From positions 1-64,000 of the forward strand of contig JADNYV010000133.1 in the NCBI GenBank assembly GCA_015501055.1: 64,000 nt of DNA. Direction: 5' to 3'. Shown here piece after piece: positions 32,382 through 43,932 of this stretch. Position 1 is the stretch's first letter. Every line of letters begins with the position of its first letter. The translations under genes and the position numbers were made by a program. The stretch comes from Mucidula mucida. Taxonomy: Eukaryota; Basidiomycota; Agaricomycetes; Agaricales; Physalacriaceae. Under the pieces are notes generated by a model. The model had not been told where the DNA came from. It saw only the letters and a list, made by a program, of their open reading frames with translations, and made no database searches.

Positions 32382-34508
32382 TCAATCATCCAACATACCC
32401 TCCATTAGTTTGTGCCTCTCGTCTTCCGTGATTTGGCGCGTCGCACGGCGAGCGAGAAGCTTCTCTGTCCTGTACTTTTCATACAAGACTTCCTTGGTGT
32501 GAGTTTTCAAAACCTATGTACATACCCTGTCAGCATGGCACGCTTTTTTCATCAGAGAACACACACGCACCTTCAAATGTGTAGATAAAACCGTAGTCCT
32601 CAAAGCAGAAAAATCGCAATGCGCAGGGTCCAGGACGTCGACAGTGCCCCATCTAAACTTGCGGACAAACACGCCCTTCAAGTCCTCTGGAGGTCCCTGC
32701 AAGAATACCATAGTATTACGCCCGCTGTGCACAGACGCAGGCGTCTGAGGGGCCGCCGCCGAGTCTACAGAGGGCGGCGCATGTCCATCTTCTGACGGCG
32801 GCGCAGGCGACGAGGGCGCCGTGTTCAGCGCCTCATGATCCGACGCGCGATGTCGATGCCGACCGGGCGTGGGCGCGATAAGCGCAAAGGGCATAATGGA
32901 CGTCAAATCCGTCTTGGCCACGAGGTGCGCAGAGAACCGCACATTTGCGACACTCTCCCTGTCATTCATATCAGGAGATATCGGTCGGCGATCGTCGTCG
33001 GCTGCGACAGAGAGATCGCGACGCGAACGCGACCGGGAGAGATGACGTCCGCTGCTGTGACGCGACGGACGCAGCTTGATGACAGGTCGCGACTTTCGCT
33101 CCTCGCCTTCCTCTGCTTCCTCTGCTTCCTCGGCGTCGTCGTCTTCGCTTTCCTCGGAAACGTGACCGTTCCCGTTCCCGTTGGGCTCGGTCGCCATCTT
33201 GAAATGAGTCCTGCGCCTGGGAGTCTCTGCAGTAGTGTCCTTCTTCCTCCGGGGTGGCGAAAAGACGCCAAAGTCCAGACCAGCTTCAGCCAAGCCAGTC
33301 CTGACAGCCTCCTTGACAGCAGTCAGCTTGTCGTCGGTGAGAGAATCTGCGTGAGCAATAACGGGGAGGATATTTGACCGAGCCGAAAGCCGCTTGATAA
33401 CTCGCAGTTCAGCAGGCGACATTGTCAACGGGACATTTGCAGAGTCTTCCGCGTCAGAGTCAACAGATGATGTGTCTGGAACCAAGTCGGGGGGATTGCG
33501 TTTGCTGACAGTAGTCTCTGAGCGCGTCTTGGGCGGTACAGAAGACTGTGCGCGTCGGTCAGAGGCAGTCATGATTGACGAGGGATCAATCATGTAGATA
33601 CACCTACCACCATGTTTAGCTGAAACCAACAGACATGTCAAGTACTTACAAATGAATGTGCTGGTCGCCCTTGCTCTTCCGAATAACCTTGGATTCCTGA
33701 AAGGGGATAAAAATAAGCAAATGATAGAGAGTTGACAGACGACGCACTTCGCTCATAGTGTCGGAATACTTGGCATCGACATATTTGAGTATCCCAGTGA
33801 CCTGGCGCTCCAGCTTGAGCTCTCGACCCTCAACATAATCCAGCCCGGGGGTGTCAATAACGGAAAACATAACACGATCAAAGCGCGACTCGCATATCTC
33901 CACCGTCGCCGTCTGAATGGCCTGCGTAGCCTTGGGCGAGCCTCTCAGGAACTGCGACACCGCAGCGCGCTGGTCGGCGGTCGCAGCAGGAGATACATCG
34001 GCCGTTTCCAGAAGCAGTCGCAGAAGAGAAGTCTTGCCCGTGCCTAGCCCACCGACAACCTAAGCGCAAAAATCGGCCTTTTTGACACGTAACAGAAAAG
34101 TGGGAAGGATCGACGCACCATCAAGTTGAACGTCGGTGGCAGCCGCGCGCGTCGCTGGCTGTACTTGCCCGTCGGCACGGGCGCTGGGTGCTTCCAGCTG
34201 TCAAACGCGGACGGCGGGGTGGACATGTACATTGACGATATGCTGGCGCCTTCTGTCGCGGATTTCCCTGCAAGCCGAAATGGTTTATGGAATGATATGG
34301 GGCTTTGGGGGTCCATCCCGAAAGAAGTTTTGGCCGCACCTTTTGGAGACGAGGTTGCTGTGGACTCATCAGAGTCCCGTATGCTGTTGAGGTCAACCAA
34401 GTTCTCCGGCCATGGGATGCCTTGACTGTTCAGTTCGGGGAGGGAGGGGCGGCCACGGATTCTGGGCTCTTCAGCCGACTTTGTTGGTTTTCGTCGGAAG
34501 GAGAACAT
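32382..34508 (-). CDS. Septin-type P-loop GTPase-like protein with long charged insert
   Basis: A cytoskeletal-type GTPase by family. Exon 1 (34508-34119, 130 residues) is a Ser/Pro-rich leader MFSFRRKPTKSAEEPRIR... Exon 2 opens with the P-loop VVGGLGTGKTSLLRLLLET and holds SVIDTPGLDYVEG (Walker B / switch II). Next come SKGDQHIHLCIYMIDPSS, LSARSNILPVIAHADSLTDD (the AKAD-like base-recognition motif is HAD here) and KEAVRTGLAEAGLDFGVF. A long low-complexity insert (DDDAEEAEEAEEGEE; SRSRSRRDLS) precedes RKFRWGTVDVLDPAHCDFSA. The end is VLKTHTKEVLYEKYRTEKLL. Introns are all GT..AG and no frame break is seen. Canonical septins have AKAD and a coiled coil; this is a divergent member. It is first in a same-strand series of three related genes. 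Confidence 0.8.
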
Positions 34509-34949
34509 TTGTACAAATGTAGGTGATAGAGAAACAAGAAAGCGGACAGGAAGAGATCGACGAAAAGGTTAAAATGAGAGGATGGCGCTCCGAGTACTTG
34601 ACTCTGGTCAAGGTGGCGCTTTCAAGTCCACTGGTCAAAGTGACTTCAAGTTGAAAGAAAGGTTTGACAAAGGTCCAGGGTCGCCAGCAGGTCACCGGTA
34701 TTCCGGCGCCCTTTCGGCACAACAACGTTCTCACAAAGAACATACACGATATCATTACTATCCAAAAACCAGTATAAATTCCTTTTACACGAATCAAAAT
34801 ACAGCTGTACAGTCCCATGCACTAGGTCATGACTGCTTAAATGTCCGACCTGCCCTAAAACAAACACAACAGAACGGGAGAAGCGAGAAGACACTTAATA
34901 TAATCTACAAGGTGAATAGTTTGAACGCGAACAAGGGAGTGTTAGGGTA

Positions 34950-37721
34950 TCAGCCCTCCATTCGCATTTTCTTTGGCGGCCGCATGTCGGAATGCTCTAT
35001 GGACCTCTTGGTATCTTGTTCGTCCTCGGCACGAATAAGGTACGCATCGTCTCCATCGTTTCCGCTGAGAGGGGTCGGAACCATTCGAGATGAAGGAGGA
35101 GATGGTGGAGAAGGTCGCAAAGAATTAGGCGGCCGCTTCCCAGGTTTCTTGATAGCGTCAGCCCCAACGCCGCCACCATTGCGGTCGTTAACGTAGTTGC
35201 AAGCTAGACTTCGCCGCACGCAACTCGAACATGCAGGATGTCCACCATCACATTTCGTTTTCCGGGCTGTCAAAGATAATAATCAGTCAAACGAAGATCA
35301 GATCGGAAACAGCAAGTTCGTACCTCGACAAAAGTTGCAAGCGACGACTTTCGGACCAGATGTGGAAGGTTGACGATTCCTACCAGGTGCCGTCTGGGCA
35401 CGTTTACGTTGGATAACGGTATGAGGATCAACGACAGGCCGAATCGGCGGCAATGGAGGGGCAGACATAGGAAGAGGTGTCCCGGGTGATCGGTCAGGTA
35501 GTGACAACGTAGCTATATGAGGTAGCTCATTGTCCGGGAAGAAACGAGAATGGGACTGTCCAGACGAAGATGTCGAAGGGTCCGTTGAAAGTCCCATGGG
35601 CATCGGTGTCATCCGACCAGCATTCGATGTTCGCCGAGATATCGACATGGAAGGGGCCTCAGACACAGGTGTAGTGTTGGGCTCGTCGTCCCCGCTATCG
35701 CTTGCACTGTCATCTCGATGAGTTCGAACGCCGCCGCGACGTTTGCTCTGAGGCATATAGTCACATGGATTTTGACGCTTCACACATTGGCTGCAGGCCG
35801 GACGACCACCATCACACTTGAGCTTCCGCGCTAATAACGAGGTGATCTTAGAATCTCGTAAATGTATAATCGATCTTGCAAACTCACATCGACAGAAGTT
35901 GCATGCGACGGTTATCTTTTTGGTACGCTGTTTCGCTTCTAATGTGATCAATGAAAATGATTGGTCAATGGTGAATCTCACGTACTAGTCAATCCCTTTG
36001 TAGACGCACTGACAGAAATGTCAGACATGGGTCGAGAAAGGGAAACGGAACGTATGTCCCTTCCCGCGGACATTTCTCGAGAGACAGGTACTGATGGATT
36101 TCGACTGATTGAAGAATGAGGACCGGCTGTATCTATGGCTAGCACGGGTCGCGAAGATAAAGCGCCTGGATGAGGGATGCCTTGAACATGAGCAGACGCC
36201 GGATGGCGCGGCGGGTGCTGCTCAGCATAATCCTGCTGGAATCTATTGAATAGATAGTCCCGTGTGTATGTCTGGAGAGTCTAAAAAGGCAAAGGAAAGA
36301 CTATGAGTCGAGATCTCAGGGCAGGCAGGTACACAACGCATACATTCATGTGGTGAAAGACGGCATTCCGGAGAGGAAGGAAGTCACAGTGGGCAGGGTC
36401 TAAGACATCGAGAAAACCCCAGCGATACGAACGAATGAAAGTTCCGGGAGAGAGTTTAGAAAGAGGGGAAGAATATGAAGGAGCGTACTGGTTCATTAGT
36501 TGCTGGCGGGAGGCGGCTGGCCTGGGCACGCCATCACTGTGTGAGTATAAATCGGGGGATATAAGGGCGTATGGTAACTTCAATGTGGGTGATATGGGGG
36601 AAGTGGGAGGCGAATTCGCGGTAGACGATGTTCCGTTGCGATAGCCGTTTGCAGGGTCGCCGTTCTGGCGGTAGACGGAGACAGACTCATCAAAGATTCC
36701 GAATCCAATCCCGGCTTCGGCAAGATCCCGACGAATAGCGAGCTTGACAGCGGAGAGCCGGTCGTTGGAGAGAGTGTCGGCTTTGGCGATGACGGGGAGA
36801 ACGTTGCAGCGCATGGACAGCCGGCGGATTGTGGTTACATCGTCGTTGGGGACCGTTGGGCGATAGTAGAGGGGATTCGGAGGTTCCAGAATGACAGGCT
36901 CCTGAGGAGTCTGTGAAAAGCTGTTGCCACGGACTCGGGGAAGAGGAAGAGTAGGCGGAGGGGAGGCATGTGAGGGCACTATTTGTTCTGGGTCGAGAAA
37001 GTAGAGACAACTAGTGTGGCGTTAAGCGCGTGTCGGGGACGGAATGCAGCGGAGTACTTACAGATGGACGTAACCGTCACCGGTCTTCATCCGGGGCTGC
37101 AGGGGTCGTCAGTAAGCGAGTCTACGACGCGAGGGAGGCCGGCGCTCACGTCATCCACGCTCTCCAGAAAGCGCGACTCGACGAGGTGCATCGTATCGGC
37201 CACGAGCCTGTCTGCCGCCCTTTCATCTGCAAAGTCGAGCGTCGGTGTGTCTATCAGGTTCAGTCCGAAGCGGCGATGCAGGCCAGTACCATCGAGGTCG
37301 ACGTCTACGTCAATGGATGCGGTGCGGATATGGGTGGTATGCCCGCTGCACCCCTGAACAAACTTGGCAACGGAGGCGACGTCGTCTGGCGTCGCCGACG
37401 TCGAGACAGCGCTGGTGTCGAGCAGCAGGCGGAGGAAGGATGTCTTGCCTGATCCGAGGCGACGGACACTATTAGCGGGCGCATCGAGGAAAGCGGGGTA
37501 AGGCACTCACCTCCGCGGCACCCAGCGACGAGCAACGTAAATTGCGACGGCGCACTCTCTGCAAGTCGCATTCAGTCGGTGCTCGTCAAAGTAGAACAAA
37601 AGGACCGCGTACCGGGCGCATCAAGTCCAGATCCGACATGGACATGGCTGCCGAGCTTGTATCCCCGCGAGTATCCCGCTCGCTCGTCGTCGTCGTGTCG
37701 CAAGCGGTGGTCAGAGATCAT
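34950..37721 (-). CDS. Septin-type GTPase fused to two Zn2Cys6 DNA-binding domains
   Basis: The start is most likely MISDHRLRHDDDERAGYSRG at 37721. The GTPase part has GKTSFLRLLLDTSAV, NLIDTPTLDFADE, TGDGYVHL|CLYFLDPEQI, MRCNVLPVIAKADTLSNDRL, IRRDLAEAGIGFGIFDE, YRWGFLDVLDPAHCDF and TLQTYTRDYLFNRFQQDYAE, parallel to the neighbour at 32382-34508. After KGLT the frame meets TGA, but that TGA lies in a consensus donor (A|GTACGTGAG, about 35,983); the acceptor CACATTAG leads in frame to AKQRTKKITVACNFCR. That exon has no upstream ATG, so fusion is the simplest model. Zn2Cys6 domain 1 is ACNFCR..RKLKCDGGRPAC, domain 2 ACNFCRARKTKCDGGHPAC. The P-loop is one residue short as spliced, and one base seems missing near 37,095. 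Confidence 0.72.
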
Positions 37722-38228
37722 AAGCAGTGTCCTCAGCGAGCTCGACGGCGTCGGCGAGTCAATCTCAGAAAGAGGTCACCCGCAACACCCTGGCGAGCGC
37801 GGTGATTTTGAAAACTCTGATCAAGAGCTAATTCCCACCGAACCAATCGGAGGAAAACAAGGTTCAAATTATCGCGGAGGCCATTCTGCTATTCTCAAAT
37901 TAATACCTGCTCGACGAGGCTACACTACATTATGCTACTTGTTAACACTATACGAATATAACAACACGGACTCGATGAAATTGTAAGCTTTAGAATACGC
38001 GAAAATCCAAATTCGGGGGTGACAGAATCGTGGGAGCCGTAGGTATGCGTCCGGAGTGCGCATATAAATGGCTTAGAAAAGAGCGGATGGCAACGGGTAC
38101 GTAAAAAGGAATCTGGGAGGATCTGTCATATGTGGGCAGGGGGAGATGATTGTGGGGAAGCAGAAATGGTCCAGAGCAGCAGCGGACGGTTGCACTTGAA
38201 GCCGGAGTCGTGTCCTTGACCAGCCAAC
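37722..38228. other. Intergenic between fusion gene and Zn2Cys6 gene
   Basis: Nothing was identified beyond what should be the fusion gene's promoter. Confidence 0.3.
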
Positions 38229-39866
38229 CTACTGCTCTTTCTTTGGTGACTTTTCTCTTGGGGACGGACTCTGCTGTCTTCCACTCCGACGACTTGCCCG
38301 ACCGCGTGGCGTCACGGTAATATCTGTTTCATTATCATCAAGGTACCGAGATGACGTTGGCTGCCTGTCCGACTGGGGTGAGGGTGTAGGCTCCGAAGGT
38401 GTGGTCGACGGATATGGCTCGGCTCGACGAAGATCAACGTCGCTGCGCGTTAAAGAGGTAGAAGCGCCTCGCTGGGACGACGAAGCTCGCGTGTCTTGTG
38501 GCGTCGTCGACGACCCCTCTCCAGCTTTCTTTTTCTTCTGCTTGCCTTTGCCCCGACGCTTGGGCTCTGCCGCGTAGACGCATTCGTTGCCTGGATTACG
38601 CGCTATACAATTATAGCACTTTGGTCTATTGGCATCACAGCGAAGTTTCCGATCTGCACGACCCCATTTTGAGCACTAGTCTATCCGCTAGAAGAAGATC
38701 AATACTTACTGCGGCAGAAGTCACAAGCAATAGTAACCTTCTGAATTCTGGCAGTCTTCGGTGGCTTGGCCGTTTTTGGATCTTGAGGATCTGCAGCTCG
38801 CTTCTTGCCTTTTGCTCTTGATGATCCAGCTGGTTTGTACTCGCCGTCTCGGTCGTCTTCTTCGGGCGACGTTAGACGTTCCTCGTACCATCGCTCAGGT
38901 TGTTGTTCTCGAGCTGACCAACTCGCAGGAGGAGGAGGATTGGGAGGAGGTGTCAAAGCAGGCAGTCTTGGAAACATGGCCTGTTCTTCTCTCCGGTACG
39001 CCGTCTGGTCGTCTCTGCGGGTATACATGATCTGCCCCTCCCTCCGAGGATATTCGTCCCTCCGCGTATACATTGGTTGTTCGTCTCGTATGTGACCATA
39101 TGAGCCACCGAGTCTTTCTGGTATGCCTGGACCGACGTGTGGAGGATATCTCACGTTGTAGGTAGGCTCTGTGAATAAGTAAGGTCGCGAAATGGAAACT
39201 CCTTTTTATGAAAAACGACGTACGCTGGGATGTCGAAGGCATTGGGGCTGGCGGTAGGTAACTTCTGCGGTCAATGGGTTCCCTTGAATGTGACATGACG
39301 GGAGGGATCTGTTCGTAGAGATTGTCGTATGAGCGGGATGGCCCAGCGTGACCAAGATAACCTGGATGTTGCTGCTGCAGGCTGCTCCTTGGTGGGTCGG
39401 CAGGGTATGGCCAAGACGGCGTACTTGTTTCGCCTTCGCGCCATTGTGGCGCATAGTGAGGCTCTCCCTGAGGCGGCAGATAATTGGGATTAGGAGCAGC
39501 TCGCGGATGGTAATCCGGTCGCATAGAACCATGGTGAATGGAAGAAGTGCCCGGGATGCGGTGGCGCACGCCTGGATCTAATTCTGGCAGCAGCGACTGT
39601 GGCGGCAGCGGATCGTAGCCCTCGTACGGCTGTGACGCGCGACGACGGTCTAGTTGGTACAAAGGCGAGGTCATCGCCGAGCGGGTAGACAGCGGGAGAG
39701 AGAGTGGCGACGGCGGGCGGTCCTGTTCCTGCTCGTCGTCGTCGGCAGCCTCTGGGACGATGGTGGTTCTGGTCGAGCTGTTTCTGGTGGTCGAGCTGAG
39801 GAGGAGGGGCTGAAGGCTGACAGGCAACGAGCTCTTTGGGGGCTGCTCGTTGTCGCGCCTGTCCAT
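38229..39866 (-). CDS. Zn2Cys6 fungal-type transcription factor-like protein
   Basis: A probable nuclear DNA-binding protein. Exon 1 from MDRRDNEQPPKSSLPVSLQP at 39866 is Pro/Ser/Gln-rich. Exon 2 has a short repeated motif (MYTRRDEYPRREGQ / MYTRRDDQTAYRREEQ), then a basic nuclear-localisation-like stretch SSRAKGKKRAADPQDPK. The binuclear zinc cluster spans the last intron: IACDFCR|NRKLRCDANRPKC and CIARNPGNECVYAAEPKRRG. It is followed by KGKQKKKKAGEG and a Ser/Thr/Pro-rich tail ending SPREKSPKKEQ. No fungal-specific transcription factor middle domain is seen. An in-frame upstream ATG at 40103 would add a hydrophobic leader but lacks support. Its zinc domain resembles those of the adjacent fusion gene. 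Confidence 0.82.
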
Positions 39867-40500
39867 GGATAACACGAGTACTACGAGCAGAGTAAGCAAG
39901 GAGACAAACAGCCCATCCAGCTCGCGGAACGTCTCAAATATTAATAAATGGCGCCGTCGCAGTGGATCGAGCGGAGGCACCAAAGTGAATCTTCCCCCTG
40001 CGTTGTGCACAGCGTTTACTTCCGTGCTGGTGTCCGCATAGACGAGTAAAGGGGGACTGGGGTGTCGGCCAGAGTGAACAGAAATATTTGATTTTTCGAG
40101 CATCTCTGATGGATCTTCCAGTCAAATACTGGCCAGATCTCGCAGTCAAATGCTGCCAGATGGCGGCCAAAACGCTCTTTTTTCCATCTGGACGAAGATA
40201 CATATGAAACACGATCGACTTTTGGGGATCATTATACAGCCAATCTTGCTTTCTCCCCTGAATATGTAGCCCAAAACGGTAACCATATCCCAAGAATACG
40301 GTACCCCTAATTCAACTTTATTCCTTATGCCGTGGAACCAGTCCAAAACAGACTGATTCCACGGCTGACGGAGTCAATCGGGGAGGCGGGGCTCACTCTG
40401 AGGCTCGGAAGGATCATGCCTGCTGCAAGAAACTCTCGGATTACGTAAAACCTTAATTTCGTCCAATTTTGTCAAAGATTCAGACTCCGCTGCTTGTGCA
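39867..40500. other. Divergent intergenic region upstream of ILV3 with hairpins
   Basis: No gene is seen. It contains two tandem short hairpins sharing a CAAAT loop (40118-40132 and 40142-40156) and a longer hairpin at 40329-40365. Confidence 0.4.
40329..40365. repeat. 15-bp-stem inverted repeat upstream of ILV3
   Basis: GCCGTGGAACCAGTC and GACTGATTCCACGGC pair over 14 of 15 positions around a 7-base loop. It lies about 135 bases before the ILV3 ATG. It could be a protein-binding palindrome or the scar of a small element; no target duplication was found. Confidence 0.55.
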
Positions 40501-42767
40501 ATGCTAAGACAGCGAGCCTCATTGGCGCGCCCGTCGCGCTCCTTCTCCTCGTCGACAACATGTCTCGACAAACCCATTATGAATCGTTACAGTCGCGTCG
40601 TTACCAAGCCAAAGGACCAAGGAGCAAGCCAGGTCCTACTCGTCCTCAAAGTATGAGTCATTGTCTGACTTTTTTTTCAAGGCCATGTTGTACGCGACGG
40701 ACGGCATCAACAATGACGACGACTTTGACAAGGCAATGGTTGGCGTGGCAAGTGTTTGGTGCGTTTCAGTATAGAGTGTTTATCGAAGCTGCTAATCGCT
40801 CGTCTCTGATAGGTACGAAGGTAACCCGTAAGCATTTGATCATGGCCCCGTTTTCAAAGCTCTCTCACCTTGTAACAGTTGCAATAAACACATACTCGGT
40901 CTCGGTCAAGATATCAAATCTTCCCTAAAAGACGCTGGGCTCATCGGATACCAGTTTGGCACGGTTGGGGTCAGCGATGGAATCAGTATGGGCACGCCTG
41001 GAATGTCTTATTCACTCCAATCTCGCGACTTGATCGCCGACCAGGTCGAGACTGCAGCTGCAGGTCACCATCTCGATGCCATGGTCGTCATTCCTGGCTG
41101 TGACAAGAATATGCCTGGTGTCTTGATGGCGCGTGAGTGTGCGCGCGTCAGGTTCAACATCTACTAATTACCCTCAGTCGGTCGTTTGAACCGTCCTGGG
41201 CTCATGGTATACGGTGGATCAATTCGACCTGGTTCTTGTGAAGGCGCGCCACAGCTCGACATTGTTTCTGCATTCCAATCGTACGGTAAATACCTCCAAG
41301 ACGGTCAGACAGATGCCGCTGAGAAAACGCGGTACAACACGAACCGACACGCTTGTCCTGGACCTGGTGCATGTGGAGGAGTGCGTGTTGCATCACAATC
41401 TCCTTCTTCTCACTCTAAAATTCGAGATAGATGTACACGGCCAACACCATGGCAAGTGCTTCCGAGGCCATGGGTATGACCCTGCCCGGTTCCTCGTCGT
41501 ATCCCGCGGAATCACAAGAAAAGCGTGCTGAATGTGCTTCCGTGGGCTCCGCCATGTACGATCTCATCTCCAAGAACATACTTCCGCGGCACATCATGAC
41601 CCGTTCTGCGTTGGAGAATGCTATGGTTAGTCGTCTCCTCAGTTTTCTACTTTGCCTGCTCACTCATTACCAGGTCCTTACCATGATTCTCGGTGGCTCA
41701 ACCAATGCCGTCCTCCACCTAATCGCCATTGCACACTCTGTCGGGATCAAACTCACGATCGACGACTTCCAAGCTGTGTCCGACCGCACGCCCTTCATTG
41801 CCGATATTAAACCCAGTGGCAAATATGTCATGGAGGATGTATATCGTATTGGTGGCATCCCGAGTGCGTGCTCCCTTATTCACTTCGTTTCGGCTATTCA
41901 TAGGTATAACAGCAATTTTGGCATTCCTGCTCAAGAACAAACTCATTGATGGTAATGGCATGACTGTCACTGGAAAGACCTTGGGCGAAAACCTCGAGGA
42001 ATGGACGCATAAACACGGCGAACTTGATTTCCGACAAGATGTCATCCGACCTCTGGACAACCCCATCAAGTCGACGGGCCATCTCAGGTACTCTATCTCG
42101 AGTTCTTTTAAACTCCCTTCTCAAAGTACGCAGAATCTTGAGGGGCAATCTAGCACCCGGGGGTGCAGTCGCCAAGATTACTGGAAAGGAAGGACTTGGG
42201 TTCACTGGGAAAGCACGCGTCTTTGACAGTGAAGACGCGTTCGTAAAGGCTGTTGAGACAAAGTCGATCAAACAGGGAGAAAAGACGGTCGTGATTCTGA
42301 GATATTTGGGACCCAAAGGAGGTCCAGGTAAGTCGACGCCTGTTGTCCTTTCCTTTGCTAACGAATATTAGGTATGCCGGAAATGCTCAAGCCCACGAGT
42401 CTGATCATGGGAGCTGGTCTTGGTATGGACGTTGCATCTATCACGGACGGACGTTTCAGTGGCGGGTAAGGATCTCTGTTCTCTTCCTTTTGATGTTTCT
42501 AAGTATTTGAATAGATCTCATGGCTTTTGTATCGGTCACGTCGTCCCCGAAGCTCAAGTCGGTGGACCGATAGCCTTTGTCCGGGACGGTGATGTTATTT
42601 CCGTTGATGCTGTGAAGAACACGATAGAGCTGCATGTGTCCGACGAGGAACTGGCGGAGCGGAGAAAAGGCTGGGTGGCCCCACCGCTGAAGGTGAAACA
42701 GGGTACCCTGTTCAAGTATATCAAGGTCGTGGAAGACGCTAGCCATGGGTGCATCACTGATGCGTAG
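40501..42767 (+). CDS. ILV3: Dihydroxyacid dehydratase, mitochondrial
   Basis: An iron-sulphur dehydratase, third common step of valine/isoleucine synthesis. [20 protein letters not shown] is an Arg/Ser-rich mitochondrial presequence. After the first intron (GTCCTA..AAG) come [186 protein letters not shown] and [19 protein letters not shown]. The three cluster cysteines (NPC, PGCD, ACGG) are present. About ten short introns all obey GT..AG and no frame break is seen. This gene is a useful control for sequence quality. Confidence 0.95.
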
Positions 42768-43197
42768 GCGATTGAATCTAGCACAAAAGTATTTTACGTT
42801 ACTAATGAAGCGCATTGCCCAGTCATACAGACCGATTAACGCGTCGATGTAGTCCCTGCAACGGAGCTCAGATACAGGACCACTGAATGGTTGACGGGAT
42901 GTTTGGGTTCGAAGAAGCTCTAGCAACTTTGGGCACATGGAAGAGCATCAGCTCCTTATTGCGCTTCACATCGACATTTGATGAAAGGCTGCATGTACAG
43001 TTTATTGCGAACGGGATATTGAGAGGCATACAACGATGAATGAATCTCTCATGCAAGCCATTCAATATCATACTTGCGTTACGACCAGGGCATCGTCCGC
43101 ATGCGTAACTTGAAGTTACAGTCCCAGCTGAATGGGGCAAGTACGCGGACGCGATGACGCGTCCATCTAAATCCGATCTCTGTTCTGTACTTCCACC
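42768..43197. other. Intergenic, nothing identified
   Basis: No gene, RNA or repeat was recognised between ILV3 and the proteasome chaperone gene. Confidence 0.3.
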
Positions 43198-43932
43198 ATG
43201 GGATACACTCTTCCTCCTCCCGACAGCCCGCGCGAGCAAATCCGCGCTCTCACAGCCGAAAAGGAATCCATCGAAGCTCAACTCGAAGCGCAGATCTCTG
43301 TCCTCAAAGCGAACAATTCGACCATGCAGTCGCCGCTCGTCGATCCGGATGGCTTCCCGCGCGCCGACATCGATATATACGCTGTCCGCGGTGCGCGTGT
43401 GAGGGTCATTGAGCTTAGGAACGATCTGGGAGGCGTTATGAATAAGATCGGGACGGCGCTTGAGCGGGTGTATGATCCTGCAATAGTGGCGCAGGAGGCG
43501 CCGTCCGAGGAGGGCGAGCAGAAGCCGTTTGCGAAAGTGAATGGCGTGGCGCCCGGGAGTCCTGCGGCGGAGGCTGTGCGTAGTACTTCCCTGCTACAGC
43601 TCCAAAAGAAATTGACGTATGTAGGCCTTGCAACGCGAGGATCTCATTATCAAATTTGGCAGCGTAGTGCAGGGCTCTCCGCTTCAGGCAGTTGCAGAGC
43701 TTGTGGGCACTAATGAAAATGTACGTTCGTTGTTTAGTTTCCGACGTTCTGCTTACCGCGATGTGATTAGCGGAGCATTACTATCAAGGTCCTGCGTGAA
43801 GATAAGGTTGTTTTCCTAACTCTTGTACCGAAAAAGTGGGGTGGACGTGGTATGCTTGGGTATGTCCTCTGATTTAAGTGGTTTCGTTGACTGATGTTCA
43901 TGCTCAGATGTCATATTGTTCCGTATCCATAA
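43198..43932 (+). CDS. NAS2: 26S proteasome assembly chaperone (Nas2 / PSMD9 type)
   Basis: A chaperone for assembly of the proteasome base, binding an Rpt subunit. The N-terminal helical region (MGYTLPPPDSPREQIRALTA; LEAQISVLKANNSTM) is followed by the family signature SPLVDPDGFPRADIDIYAVR and RVIELRNDLGGVMNKI. The PDZ-like domain has FAKVNGVAPGSPAAEA, LQREDLIIKFGSVV and SITIKVLREDKVVFLTLVPK, ending WGGRGMLGCHIVPYP. Three introns (after PAAEA, after GTNEN, and in LG|C) are GT..AG. Length about 200 residues is typical. No lesion is seen. Confidence 0.93.

Noticed and set aside
32835..33377. 180-codon plus-strand frame
   Set aside because: It is antisense to the charged insert of the septin-like gene and has no family resemblance; biased composition explains the open frame.
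35298..35981. Stand-alone Zn2Cys6 gene starting at 35981
   Set aside because: The start would be GTG, no in-frame ATG precedes the first cysteine, and that site lies inside a consensus splice donor; it is treated as an exon of the fusion gene.
37030..37452. 140-codon plus-strand frame
   Set aside because: It is the shadow of the GTPase exon on the other strand, which carries the recognisable motifs.
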